Positions 1-6,822 of a stretch of 13,758 nucleotides of DNA are shown one piece after another (positions within the stretch are counted from its first letter, which is position 1; each line of letters begins with the position of its first letter). Both the position numbers and the translations under genes were made by a program. Where the stretch lies: positions 1 through 13,758 of the forward strand of contig CAMCTH010000048.1 in assembly GCA_945877965.1 (NCBI GenBank). Reading direction: 5' to 3'. The stretch comes from Planctomicrobium piriforme. Its GTDB lineage: Bacteria; Planctomycetota; Planctomycetia; Pirellulales; PNKZ01. The notes under the pieces were generated by a model that was given only the letters and a program-made list of their open reading frames with translations, made no database searches and was not told the origin of the DNA.

Positions 1-1
1 C

Positions 2-109
2 CCGGCGGAACTGCACGTCTACGGCAATGGCGGCCACGGCTACGGGCTGCGCCCTCGTACAGATTCGCAGATCTCAAGTTGGCTCGGCACGCGCGGCCTC
101 CGCGATTGA
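2..109 (+). CDS. C-terminal end of an alpha/beta-hydrolase (partial at left edge)
   Basis: An open frame enters from the left edge at position 2 and ends at TGA 107-109, leaving the last 35 residues. It contains LHVYGNGGHGYGLRP. This is the form taken around the catalytic histidine (GGHGYG) in planctomycete alpha/beta-hydrolases of the dienelactone hydrolase/acetyl-esterase type, where the His is the last member of the Ser-Asp-His triad. Only the tail is visible, so substrate and localisation cannot be told. The stop lies 7 nt from the stop of the ceramidase-like fragment on the other strand, so the two genes converge. The call rests on one motif. Confidence 0.65.
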   Translation, partial: PAELHVYGNGGHGYGLRPRTDSQISSWLGTRGLRD

Positions 110-116
110 GTTGTCG

Positions 117-542
117 CTACTTCGACGAGTTCAAATCGGCCAGCATCTCCAACAGGTTGTCGGTCAGAATCACCGACGCGTCTTCCTGAACGACGTTCGT
201 GCCGAGCCACGTTTCGTAGCCGCCGAGCCGATGTTGTGGAGGCGTCGGCAGGTAGCCGTGCCGACCGTTTGCTAGGCCGATGACCATCGTCTGCTTGAAA
301 GGGCTGCGGTCCTTCAGGTCGAGTCCGATTTCGGCGAACGTTTCGAACGGGATGCCGCAGACGGCCAGGTCGCCGATGCGAACGGCTTGTAACTTGACGG
401 TCAGGGTCGACTCTTCGCGCTCGGCGGCCCGCACGACGTTGCGGGCATAGTTCTGCGCCAGGCGCGGCAGGGCCGCCACGGTGTCGGGGTCTTTTATGGC
501 CAATACTTGTTTCGCTTCCGACACCTGCTCGACCGCCGGGTG
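117..542 (-). pseudogene. 3' remnant of a neutral ceramidase-like gene, 5' part lost
   Basis: The reading frame ends at TAG 117-119. It matches the C-terminal part of the neutral/alkaline non-lysosomal ceramidase family common in planctomycetes: LPRLAQNYARNVVRAAEREE, AVRIGDLAVCGIPFETF and GYLPTPPQHRLGGYETWLGTN. Full family members are roughly 450-480 residues, usually exported, and hydrolyse N-acyl amide bonds of sphingolipids or related substrates. Only about 140 residues remain, with no signal peptide and no N-terminal zinc-binding region. Family-like sequence can be followed upstream to a PAVEQVSEAKQ stretch near 540. Upstream of that the frame reads through an inverted repeat and hits a stop at 591-593. 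A GTG at 522-524 opens an internal ORF but has no credible role as a native start. I read it as a non-functional remnant cut by an insertion or deletion at about 540. Confidence 0.75.
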
Positions 543-812
543 CGCTAGTCCAACGATCTTCGTGCCGTCGGTTTTGGGTCGTAACCCGGCTCAAATACGG
601 AGTTTAAGCTAACTTTTTAGGAAGACGAAGCACAGCGATTCCTGGAAACGGTGCTGGACCAGCGAATCTTTTGTGGACGTTTGTAAACGGTCGTAACCGC
701 TACAATCCGACAAATGCGCATGGTGAAGTTGCGTAGTGGAGTCCGTACTATCGAAGAACGGGCTCCACTTACGGCCCAAAACCGATGGCACGAAGATCGG
801 TGAACCAGCACA
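541..812. repeat. 44-bp imperfect inverted repeat flanking 184 bp
   Basis: Positions 541-584 and 769-812 are reverse complements over 44 positions with 6 mismatches. The shared core includes CCCAAAACCGA and GGCACGAAGATCG. The outer end of the left arm coincides with the point where ceramidase homology stops. Inside, next to the right arm, is a second hairpin (735-746 with 758-769; 12-bp arms, one mismatch). There is no convincing ORF inside. The structure could be a small non-autonomous element or one end of a larger insertion. I see no target-site duplication. Confidence 0.6.
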
Positions 813-1289
813 ACAGGAGTGCCTCTCCGGCCGAAGCGAGCCGTTGCGGACGCGGTTGAAACCTGTTGCTCACCGTACGGATGCCGTCCAACTGTATTCG
901 GTGCCAATTTTGATTCTCATATTAAGAATGGTCTGCCGATAAGTTTAATGATCTATAAAACGCCGTCGTATCTTTTTTTGACGATGGTTGGCGGCCCGCT
1001 CCTTTCAGAATAGCGGCCGCCGCATTTGCCTAGCGGGAAAATGCTGTGAGCTCATGCTTGCAGCGTTGGCTTCGCCGGGAGACGCGGGCCGGTTTGCGAA
1101 GTCGCTTATTAGCGCTTTCGCGTCAGTCCTGCTAATCGAGCTTCGGCCTCGTGCCGTAATCGCTCGACGTCCAGTGCGGCAATGCGCGTTATGCGTTTCA
1201 TTCGCCGTTTTTGTGCTGTTGTTCAGTGCTGCGCGCTAAGTCGTCGACCGCGAGTCAAATTTCATAACACCCCTGACAGTAGGCCTTTT
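813..1289. other. Gene-free region upstream of the three-gene cassette
   Basis: I see no supported gene in these 477 bases. Short open frames on both strands lack start signals and family resemblance. An AT-rich patch lies at about 903-985, unusual against the surrounding GC-rich DNA, and may carry promoter elements for the downstream genes. No clear -35/-10 pair stands out. Confidence 0.4.
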
Positions 1290-2363
1290 ATGGTTTCCAT
1301 CGAACAACTGAGAGCCCGCTTCGGCCCCGACAATCCCGCCGCTCCTTTAAATAGGCGAGACCGGCTAGCCAGAGCCTTGGCCCGTCTTGGCCTTCCTTGT
1401 TCGAGGCACGACGATAAGGACACACACGAGCTTCGACAATTCTACGGCCGTCCCAGAACGCGCGGTTCAGCTGGACGTGGTGCAGTTTCGAAGGACTACC
1501 GAGCGTTAGCGACGGCGATCAAGATTGAGCGCGGCGAATTGGAATGCTTGAAGCCGATCCTGAAGGCGCTTTTCCTGACGGAGCTGGACGATGCTGCCAT
1601 TGCAACGGAACTCCAGCTCTCCGAAGAGACCGTCCGCTGGTATCGCGTCGCCTTCTTTGAATTGGATCGTTGCCGCAACACGCCCCTGCTCATCCTTCAT
1701 CGGGTGATCGGCATCGTCGACGAGGCCGGGAAGATGACGCTGAACATCCATAAGTTGTGGATGTTGGTGGCCTACTTTTGGAAATCTGCGGCGCTCAAGA
1801 AGCTGCTTTTGATGTCGCCGCCGAATTTGGATTCTAACACGGAATGGCCCGAGTGGTTGTCGTCTCTGAACTTGGCCATGATCAAGTTCAAGCAAACGAT
1901 CGCCGTAAACGGATTGAAGGCGGATGATCCCAAGCAGAACGCGATGCTATGGAAGCTCATTGGGCAGGAAGTCGGCGCAAGCGGCGGGGAGGAGAAAGAT
2001 GAGTTTAGTGCCTCGCTTCGGCAGGTCAAATCGCTTCTCGATGACATCCCCTGGACGGTCGGTAGTGATGCAGAGAAGACCATGGGCGGAACCCAGTTGT
2101 ACAAGTTCGATAAGGGAGCCGCCGAACTTCGTGACAACGAAGTATCGCGAGTTGCCGGTGGGGAAGCCATCGAAGGAGCGGATGAAATCCAGAGTCTGAG
2201 GATGCCGCCGCCGACTCGGCAGAAACCGAATCTCGGTGAACTTCATCAACGTCCGCGCACCAATCCTCCTGTAGTCGACACCGCCGTAAGGGCATCTGCG
2301 CCCACCAAGCAAGTCATGCCGCCCGGCACCGTAAAACCACCGCCCTCAAACCGTCAGAAGTAA
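1290..2363 (+). CDS. Hypothetical HTH protein, first gene of an unknown three-gene cassette
   Basis: I do not recognise this protein as a whole. With the ATG at 1290 it has 357 residues. The open frame extends upstream to 1182, but that extension (MRVMRFIRRFCAVV...) looks non-coding, whereas MVSIEQLRARFG makes a natural N-terminus with a weak AGTAGG upstream. Residues 95-125 (TELDDAAIATELQLSEETVR, then WYRVAFFELD) form a plausible helix-turn-helix. They resemble the DNA-binding segment of phage terminase small subunits and other homeodomain-like proteins with a (D/E)xxIAxxLxLxxxTVxxYxxxFF pattern. The following helical region (about 130-200) is hydrophobic and contains HKLWMLVAYFWKS. The last ~65 residues are proline/arginine-rich and probably disordered. 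The next gene begins 5 nt after its stop. Third-position GC is visibly lower than in the sdh genes, which suggests horizontal transfer. It could be a DNA-recognition subunit of a mobile element or a regulator. Confidence 0.65.
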   Translation: MVSIEQLRARFGPDNPAAPLNRRDRLARALARLGLPCSRHDDKDTHELRQFYGRPRTRGSAGRGAVSKDYRALATAIKIERGELECLKPILKALFLTELDDAAIATELQLSEETVRWYRVAFFELDRCRNTPLLILHRVIGIVDEAGKMTLNIHKLWMLVAYFWKSAALKKLLLMSPPNLDSNTEWPEWLSSLNLAMIKFKQTIAVNGLKADDPKQNAMLWKLIGQEVGASGGEEKDEFSASLRQVKSLLDDIPWTVGSDAEKTMGGTQLYKFDKGAAELRDNEVSRVAGGEAIEGADEIQSLRMPPPTRQKPNLGELHQRPRTNPPVVDTAVRASAPTKQVMPPGTVKPPPSNRQK

Positions 2364-2368
2364 CCGAT

Positions 2369-3535
2369 ATGAAATTCTGCCAACAATTTGAGCGATTCTT
2401 GAAGTGTTGCCGACGCAATGCGCTGCCCGTGCCGTGGTCGCGATTTTCGGATGACCATGACGTTTGGTGTCCACCGCTGAATGAAAATCGTGCGCTCGAA
2501 GTAATGGAGGAACTATTTGGGCGCCAGAGGCTTCTTCAATCCGGGCTTGCAGTGGCCGCCGGCCAAAAACGGGAGCTAAATCCCATCCTATTCGATGTGA
2601 TGCCGAACCCAATCCTGCCGCTTCGGATGCTGCCGAACTACCCGCCGTTTAACCTGCTCACCAATTCGGGCAGCGTGACGGGCCAACTGCCGGTGCTGGC
2701 GGCAGCTTCCGATTATCGCGTGCAAAATGCCGTGCTCAATACGAACATGTTATTTCTCACCGCGAATCTGGAGGACACGAGTCGTCTGCGTGCGATCGGC
2801 ATGCCGGTGGCCCCGGCCTTCGGCCTCGAGCACCTGACGTCGGAAACGCTTCATGACTTCCGAACCGCATTAGGCCTAATACCGGCAAGCCCGCAGTTTT
2901 CCTTGGTGCAGTGGCTGGTGTTAGTCGGTTGGACGCCATCACGCGGATCTCTTCAATGCCCGCGGATCATTCAAGAAGTCGCTCAGAGTCTTGAGGAGGT
3001 AGCGGGCTGCCTAGGACTACCGCAACAAAACGTGCTCCTGTGGCAGCCCACAGTCGGCGATCTTTCCAAGCTCCGTCACTGTCTGAACCTCGGCAGGAAG
3101 CAGGACGTAGTCGACGCAATAAACTCCAGCATACTGTCGTCCTGTAAGCCCCTTAGTGGTCCGACGGTAGGCGAACATCTGGAGCATGAACTACTCACGG
3201 CGGAGAGGAAAGTGAGGGCCGTTCTGCGGGACCCCGAAGCCGGGCCCCGTCGTCGTAAGCGGCCGCTCCAACGGCAACAACGAATCTTTGAAAAGGCGTT
3301 GGTCAGGCCCATCCTAAAATTGGCTGACCAAACCGAAGATCCAAACGAGCGAACGCGTCTCTATGCATTGGCTCAGGCCGCGCGAACGTTATCTCTGACG
3401 AGCACTTTGCATCAGGCCAAGCTGGAGAACGAAATCATTAACCAGGGCCTCGGCGGCGACGGAACTAGTCACGATATAAGCGGCCTGATGAAGTCCCTCG
3501 AAACGGTGATCAAGCTCTGCAAGGAGACCGATTAA
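2369..3535 (+). CDS. Hypothetical protein, possible degenerate TOPRIM-like core, second cassette gene
   Basis: The product is 388 residues and not a family I can name. It starts 5 nt after the first gene and shares one base with the third (TAATG), so the three are translationally linked. The N-terminus is Cys-rich (residues 4-34). Residues about 107-245 have alternating strand/helix character: MLFLTANLEDTSRLRAIGMP, then a strand in LVQWLVLVGWTP, then a long helix and NVLLWQP. This spacing recalls TOPRIM folds of primases, where a first strand ends in an acidic residue and a second carries DxD. Here the second strand has GWTP in place of DxD, so a catalytic TOPRIM is doubtful. Residues 285-305 are strongly basic (RRRKRPLQRQQR), which suits nucleic-acid binding. 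The C-terminus is helical (about 305-388). There is no signal peptide or membrane segment. The TOPRIM idea is inference only. Confidence 0.65.
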   Translation: MKFCQQFERFLKCCRRNALPVPWSRFSDDHDVWCPPLNENRALEVMEELFGRQRLLQSGLAVAAGQKRELNPILFDVMPNPILPLRMLPNYPPFNLLTNSGSVTGQLPVLAAASDYRVQNAVLNTNMLFLTANLEDTSRLRAIGMPVAPAFGLEHLTSETLHDFRTALGLIPASPQFSLVQWLVLVGWTPSRGSLQCPRIIQEVAQSLEEVAGCLGLPQQNVLLWQPTVGDLSKLRHCLNLGRKQDVVDAINSSILSSCKPLSGPTVGEHLEHELLTAERKVRAVLRDPEAGPRRRKRPLQRQQRIFEKALVRPILKLADQTEDPNERTRLYALAQAARTLSLTSTLHQAKLENEIINQGLGGDGTSHDISGLMKSLETVIKLCKETD

Positions 3536-4374
3536 TGGATGAACGATTTGCTGTCGCTCCTGCTTTTTCCGCACTCAATGCCTTAGGTCTGCATCGTGAA
3601 CATCTTGAGGCGCTGGCTCGTCAGGGAACCCTACAAGCGGAAGGACCGGTGAAGCGATGTTTCAAGCTGAGGTTTCGACATCAGGGACGAAGAATTGTTC
3701 GTTACGTCGGAACCGATGTCGACTTTGTGGCACGCGTTCGAGACGAGCTTGAGCGTCTACAACGTGATGTTCGTGAAGACCGAAGCGTTCGGCGGATCGT
3801 GCAGACGGCCAAGGCGTGTCTTCGTCAAACGAAGTCCTGCTTGGCGCCGACCCTAGGCGAACTGGGATACCATTTTTGGGGCCATGAAATCCGAAGGAGA
3901 AGAATCGACAAGCAAGCAGAATGTGAACGTTCGAGTACGAATCGAGTTTTAAGCAAAGGACAAAAGGTCATGGATGATCGCAATAAGACGCAGATAGATT
4001 CCCTTGGAGGTGGCCACTCTCTGAATGGGCCCTGCAAGCCATCGGCCGTGAAAGTTCGTCATCAAGAACGAGTCGACGAATTGATGTCATTGGCGCTCAA
4101 ATGCTCGGACTCCCGCCAAGCCCTTGTTCGGTACGGGATGGCGAAGTCGTTCGGCTTCGGGGCGTCAATGGCCGAGAGGGCGGAACGCCTGCTCCAAGCC
4201 AGTTCGCTGAGCGCGCGAGAATTCCGGAAGCAAGTCCTTCCGGTAATCTCCGCTACCACGAATCTGTTTAAGCAAGGGGCTCGGCTTGCTCAGATTGATC
4301 TTGAGTACGATCAAATGCGCGAACGTGAGAGCGACGGTCCGCCGCTTCTGCCTTCAGACGAAGCGGAGAGTTGA
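3535..4374 (+). CDS. Hypothetical basic/charged protein, third cassette gene
   Basis: The protein is 279 residues, with the ATG at 3535 overlapping the preceding stop by one base. A strong AAGGAG at 3521-3526, 8 nt upstream, decides the start. Residues 42-85 contain CFKLRFRHQGRRIVRYVGTD followed by a charged helix. This resembles the short beta-hairpin plus helix of small DNA-associated proteins such as DUF6788, but the cysteines typical of that family are absent, so I do not assign it. Residues 78-145 are rich in Arg/Lys. The middle (145-175) is Gly/Ser/Pro-rich and probably a linker. The C-terminal part (176-262) is helical. No catalytic motif is visible. The terminator starting about 40 nt after the stop makes this the last gene of the unit. 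Confidence 0.65.
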   Translation: MDERFAVAPAFSALNALGLHREHLEALARQGTLQAEGPVKRCFKLRFRHQGRRIVRYVGTDVDFVARVRDELERLQRDVREDRSVRRIVQTAKACLRQTKSCLAPTLGELGYHFWGHEIRRRRIDKQAECERSSTNRVLSKGQKVMDDRNKTQIDSLGGGHSLNGPCKPSAVKVRHQERVDELMSLALKCSDSRQALVRYGMAKSFGFGASMAERAERLLQASSLSAREFRKQVLPVISATTNLFKQGARLAQIDLEYDQMRERESDGPPLLPSDEAES

Positions 4375-4415
4375 GCAACTGGCACCTAGTTGGTCCCCAT
4401 CGGAGGGGCGTCAAC

Positions 4416-4479
4416 TGGCTCGGTGGCAAGCGATGGCCGAAATCATCTGGGCATCGCTTGCGCCGAGTGCCATTTTTTT
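4416..4479 (+). terminator. Rho-independent terminator of the three-gene cassette
   Basis: The left arm 4416-4435 pairs with 4452-4472. The inner 10 bp are perfect (GCAAGCGATG / CATCGCTTGC), and the outer part pairs with small bulges (TGGCTCGG / CCGAGTGCCA). The 16-nt loop is followed by seven consecutive T at 4473-4479. It lies 41 nt past the stop of the third gene. Confidence 0.7.
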
Positions 4480-4594
4480 ATGTCCCGAACCGGCCCGCGG
4501 GCCACGATTTGTGTCCCGGGATGGCCATCATTTATGTCTCACGCTATCGTAAGTCCTTTGGCGGTCACGAACCCGTGGCCATCATTTATGTCCG
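4465..4594. repeat. Four copies of a ~20-nt repeat, probable insertion-sequence end remnant
   Basis: Two near-identical copies, GTGGCCATCATTTATGTCCG (4575-4594) and the same motif at 4521-4540, share 17 consecutive bases (TGGCCATCATTTATGTC). More diverged copies lie at about 4499-4518 (GGCCACGATTTGTGTCCCGG) and 4465-4487, the latter overlapping the T-run of the terminator. Clustered short repeats ending in a TGTCC-like motif are typical of the multiple-repeat ends of IS21-type elements. No istA/istB-like transposase gene is present, so this would be a relic. Confidence 0.5.
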
Positions 4595-4943
4595 CCACCA
4601 TTGAACCCCGGAAACCGCGCGGTCCTTATGGGGTACCTTCGTAGTGCGCGGATTGCCCCCCTGCAGCCGCGCACGCTGCGCGAAGTCGATCGCTCGATAG
4701 TTAAGGAGTTAGGCATCGTCTGTCTCTCGTTTTTGAGCGAGTTTAAAACCTGTAGGGAACGCCCTCCGTGGCGTCCCGCAGGAGCGCGTTTCGGTAGGCA
4801 CGGAACGCCACGGAGGGCGTTCCCTACAGATTCGTGGCCGTTACGAGATTATCTTGCCGCTGTGAGCGTCTCGCGAGCGGCGTTCTTGGCCGCGCAAAGC
4901 GAAGCGGTCCCGAGATGGCGTTACGAGCACGTCGCCGAATTCG
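4595..4943. other. Gene-free region between the accessory block and the response regulator
   Basis: No supported gene is present. A long open frame on the plus strand that begins here (4601) runs antisense through the response regulator and has the Arg/Ser-rich composition of a shadow. The only structure I see is the palindrome at 4750-4829. Confidence 0.5.
4750..4829. repeat. Palindrome with perfect 25-bp arms
   Basis: Positions 4750-4774 are the exact reverse complement of 4805-4829 (arm beginning CTGTAGGGAACGCC), and pairing continues three more bases with one mismatch. The loop is about 30 nt. It sits in non-coding DNA downstream of the stop of the minus-strand response regulator, so it could end that transcript. 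It could equally be a REP/MITE-like mobile palindrome. Confidence 0.75.
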
Positions 4944-5351
4944 CTAGCGCAACACGGCTTTCCACGACGAGGCGTCGTAGGCCGAGCGGAGGGCCGACAG
5001 GACCGCGGCGATCACGTTGTCGCGGGTCACCGGCTTGCGGAGCACGTCGTAGGCTTGCGCTTGGCGAGCCTCTTCGATCATCCGCTCGTCGGCCTCGGCC
5101 GACAGCAGGATGCACGGAAACACGAAGTGGAACTGCTTCAGCTGGCGAATCGTCTCGATCCCGCTCAGCCGCGGCATGTGCATGTCGAACAGGGCCAGAT
5201 GAACCGTCTCGCGACGGACGATCTCGAGGGCCTCGCTGCCGTCGCCCGCCGTCAGGGTGCGGAATCCGCGCGGTTCGAACACGCCGCACAACGTCTCGCG
5301 AAAATCGCGATCGTCGTCGGTAATCAGAATCGACGGGACATCGGCGACCAC
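4944..5351 (-). CDS. Single-domain response regulator (CheY-like receiver)
   Basis: A 135-residue receiver domain with no output domain. Phosphotransfer residues are all present: acidic pocket D12-D13-D14 (ILITDDD), phospho-acceptor D56 (LFDMHMP), switch Ser84 (LLSAEAD) and Lys106 (LRKP). I place the start at GTG 5349-5351 because GGGGAGG lies 7 nt upstream. The frame is open to 5615, but that extension is Arg-rich and unlike a receiver. No histidine kinase lies in the window, so it is an orphan that probably passes phosphate to, or binds, a partner encoded elsewhere. It is divergent from the sdh operon with about 520 bp between starts; a regulatory link is only a guess. The domain call is secure, the target unknown. 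Confidence 0.9.
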   Translation of the reverse strand: MVADVPSILITDDDRDFRETLCGVFEPRGFRTLTAGDGSEALEIVRRETVHLALFDMHMPRLSGIETIRQLKQFHFVFPCILLSAEADERMIEEARQAQAYDVLRKPVTRDNVIAAVLSALRSAYDASSWKAVLR

Positions 5352-5525
5352 GGCCGGACCTCCCCGAACGAAACGAGACGCGGTACGAAACACGCTGAAC
5401 GGAACAGCGCCGGAAACGGCGGAACCAGTTGCAAAGAACTCCAGGCTGCAACGGTCGTGCCGGCGGCATCGCGAGTCCGGCGACTCGCACACTGCAAAGA
5501 TGCCTAACCCCAAACTCAGCGGCAA

Positions 5526-5555
5526 CTTATAACATTCTAGCTCACGCCGAGACAA
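5526..5555 (-). promoter_or_regulatory. Possible sigma70-type promoter for the response regulator
   Basis: On the minus strand, TTGTCT (5555-5550) and TATAAG (5531-5526) are 18 nt apart, matching the -35 and -10 consensus at 4/6 and 5/6 positions. Transcription would start near 5519, leaving a leader of about 170 nt. Planctomycete promoters are poorly defined, so this is tentative. Confidence 0.3.
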
Positions 5556-5725
5556 GGCGAGTCGGTTCCCCCGCCCTGCTCCGTCGGTCGCAAATCGCCG
5601 GGGAAAAGCTGTCAATCGGGCAGGCGACTGCCGTTCCGCGGCGGCGAGGAACCCAGCGCAATCCGTCGCTTTCGCACAAATTCGTTGCTGCCTAACTTCT
5701 GCGGAAAGCGTGCGTGCTTAGCCGC

Positions 5726-5753
5726 TTGCCGCCGAGTGCCACAGGTTTATACT
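5726..5753 (+). promoter_or_regulatory. Possible sigma70-type promoter for sdhCAB
   Basis: TTGCCG (5726-5731) and TATACT (5748-5753) are 16 nt apart and match -35/-10 consensus at 4/6 and 5/6. This would give a leader of about 110 nt before the sdhC GTG at 5872. The leader holds a stem-loop (CTGCGTCG 5765-5772 with CGACGCAG 5805-5812). Confidence 0.35.
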
Positions 5754-5871
5754 ACGCACAGAACCTGCGTCGCCCCGGGAGTTGCCCCCCGCCTTCCGAC
5801 GGAACGACGCAGTTCGCGGCCCAAGCCGCCTCCTCGTTTGCACCCCCTAGGTGGGTTAAGGATCGTCTTCG

Positions 5872-6693
5872 GTGGAAGCCCAATCCGGTTCGTTCTTCGC
5901 CCGTAATGAGTTTTTGATTCGCCGGCTTCACTCTCTTACCGGGCTCGTGCCGGTCGGCGCCTTCATGTGCGTCCACCTGATCACGAACAGCAGCACGCTG
6001 GGCGGGGCCGAGATGTTCCAAAAGAACGTCGACCTCATCCACTCGCTCGGCCCGGCGCTCCCGGCGGTAGAGTGGGCCTTCATCTTCTTGCCGCTCATCT
6101 TCCACGCCGTCGTCGGCGTCTGGATCATTCGCAGCGGCGAGTCGAACTACTTCACCTACAACTATGTGAGTAACTTCCGCTGGTGGATGCAGCGCGTGAC
6201 GGCTTGGATCGCGCTCTTCTTCATCCTCTACCACGTGTTTCACATGCACGGCTGGTTCCACACCGAGTGGTGGTTGAAGAACGTGGCGAACGAAAACACA
6301 GGGGGCCACCTCTTCAAACCGGAGCACGCGACCTCGAGCGCCGCGATCGCACTCGCCTCGCCCTTCAAAAAGTTACTGTACGTCGTCGGCGTCACGGCCT
6401 GCGTCTTCCACTTGGCCAACGGCCTCTGGACGCTCGGCATCACCTGGGGCATTTGGACTTCGCCGGCCGCGCAACGTCGGGCGAACTACCTGTGCGCCGC
6501 GTTCGGCGTCGGCTTGCTGGCCGTCGGTTTGGGGTCGATCGTCGGCGTGAGCAAGACGAACGTCGCCGAGGCCGAGGCCTTTGAAAACGCTCAACTGGAA
6601 ACGAAAGCAGCGGCCGCCAAGCGGGCCGCCGAACTGCTGAAAAAAGAATCTGCGAAAGCCGTGACCCCGACGGCGACCGCAACGAAGAAATAA
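5872..6693 (+). CDS. sdhC: Succinate dehydrogenase cytochrome b558 membrane subunit
   Basis: This is the membrane anchor of complex II, carrying two b hemes and passing electrons between the SdhB iron-sulfur clusters and quinone. It is the fused five-helix type found with Bacillus-like SdhA/SdhB, so no separate sdhD is needed. Hydrophobic segments lie at about 17-38, 65-87, 107-128, 167-190 and 204-226. Histidines 35, 78, 121 and 180 match the spacing of the four heme ligands of the Bacillus protein (43 residues between each of the first three), the last displaced by an insertion. The start is GTG at 5872, with TAAGGAT about 9 nt upstream. At 273 residues it is longer than the usual ~200-230: there is an extra hydrophilic loop at about 130-165 and an Ala/Lys/Glu-rich C-terminal tail (228-273). 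sdhA follows after a 129-bp gap that contains two hairpins. Confidence 0.95.
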   Translation: MEAQSGSFFARNEFLIRRLHSLTGLVPVGAFMCVHLITNSSTLGGAEMFQKNVDLIHSLGPALPAVEWAFIFLPLIFHAVVGVWIIRSGESNYFTYNYVSNFRWWMQRVTAWIALFFILYHVFHMHGWFHTEWWLKNVANENTGGHLFKPEHATSSAAIALASPFKKLLYVVGVTACVFHLANGLWTLGITWGIWTSPAAQRRANYLCAAFGVGLLAVGLGSIVGVSKTNVAEAEAFENAQLETKAAAAKRAAELLKKESAKAVTPTATATKK

Positions 6694-6710
6694 CGACCCG
6701 TCCTCGAATC

Positions 6711-6793
6711 ATTTAGCCGCGTCGCTTGTCGACGCGAGTTACCCCCTCACCCCGGCCCTCTCCCACTCTATTACTGAAGTACGCGGGAGAGGG
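6711..6793. repeat. Two hairpins in the sdhC-sdhA gap
   Basis: The first hairpin pairs CGCGTCG (6718-6724) with CGACGCG (6730-6736) and is preceded by ATTTAG (6711-6716), so its head ATTTAGCCGCG matches the palindromes after sdhA and sdhB. The second pairs CCCTCTCCC (6756-6764) with GGGAGAGGG (6785-6793). Its flank CCCTCACCCCGGCCCTCTCCC-like sequence resembles a widespread intergenic repeat. Both lie ahead of the sdhA start and may tune transcript stability or translation. Confidence 0.6.
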
Positions 6794-6822
6794 AGTCAGA
6801 CGTACGAAGAAAGTTCTCGCAC

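Noticed and set aside
541..812. Integron attC site or phage attachment site
   Set aside because: The inverted repeat lacks R'/R'' core sites, there is no integrase gene in the window, and I find no direct-repeat partner at the other side of the block.
736..942. A 68-codon plus frame sharing RPKTDGTKI with the frame upstream of the ceramidase fragment
   Set aside because: The match is produced by the 44-bp inverted repeat; it is a DNA repeat, not evidence of two related proteins.
988..1239. An 83-codon plus frame upstream of the first cassette gene
   Set aside because: It has no ribosome-binding site and no recognisable motif, and overlaps in another frame the upstream extension of the next ORF.
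1182..1289. N-terminal extension of the first cassette gene
   Set aside because: The added 36 residues look like translated non-coding DNA, and the ATG at 1290 gives a better N-terminus.
4465..4594. CRISPR array
   Set aside because: The repeats are too short and diverged, spacing is irregular, and no cas gene is present. An insertion-sequence end fits better.
4601..5323. A 240-codon plus-strand frame across the palindrome and the response regulator
   Set aside because: It is Arg/Ser-rich, antisense to a complete receiver domain, and part of it is translated palindrome.
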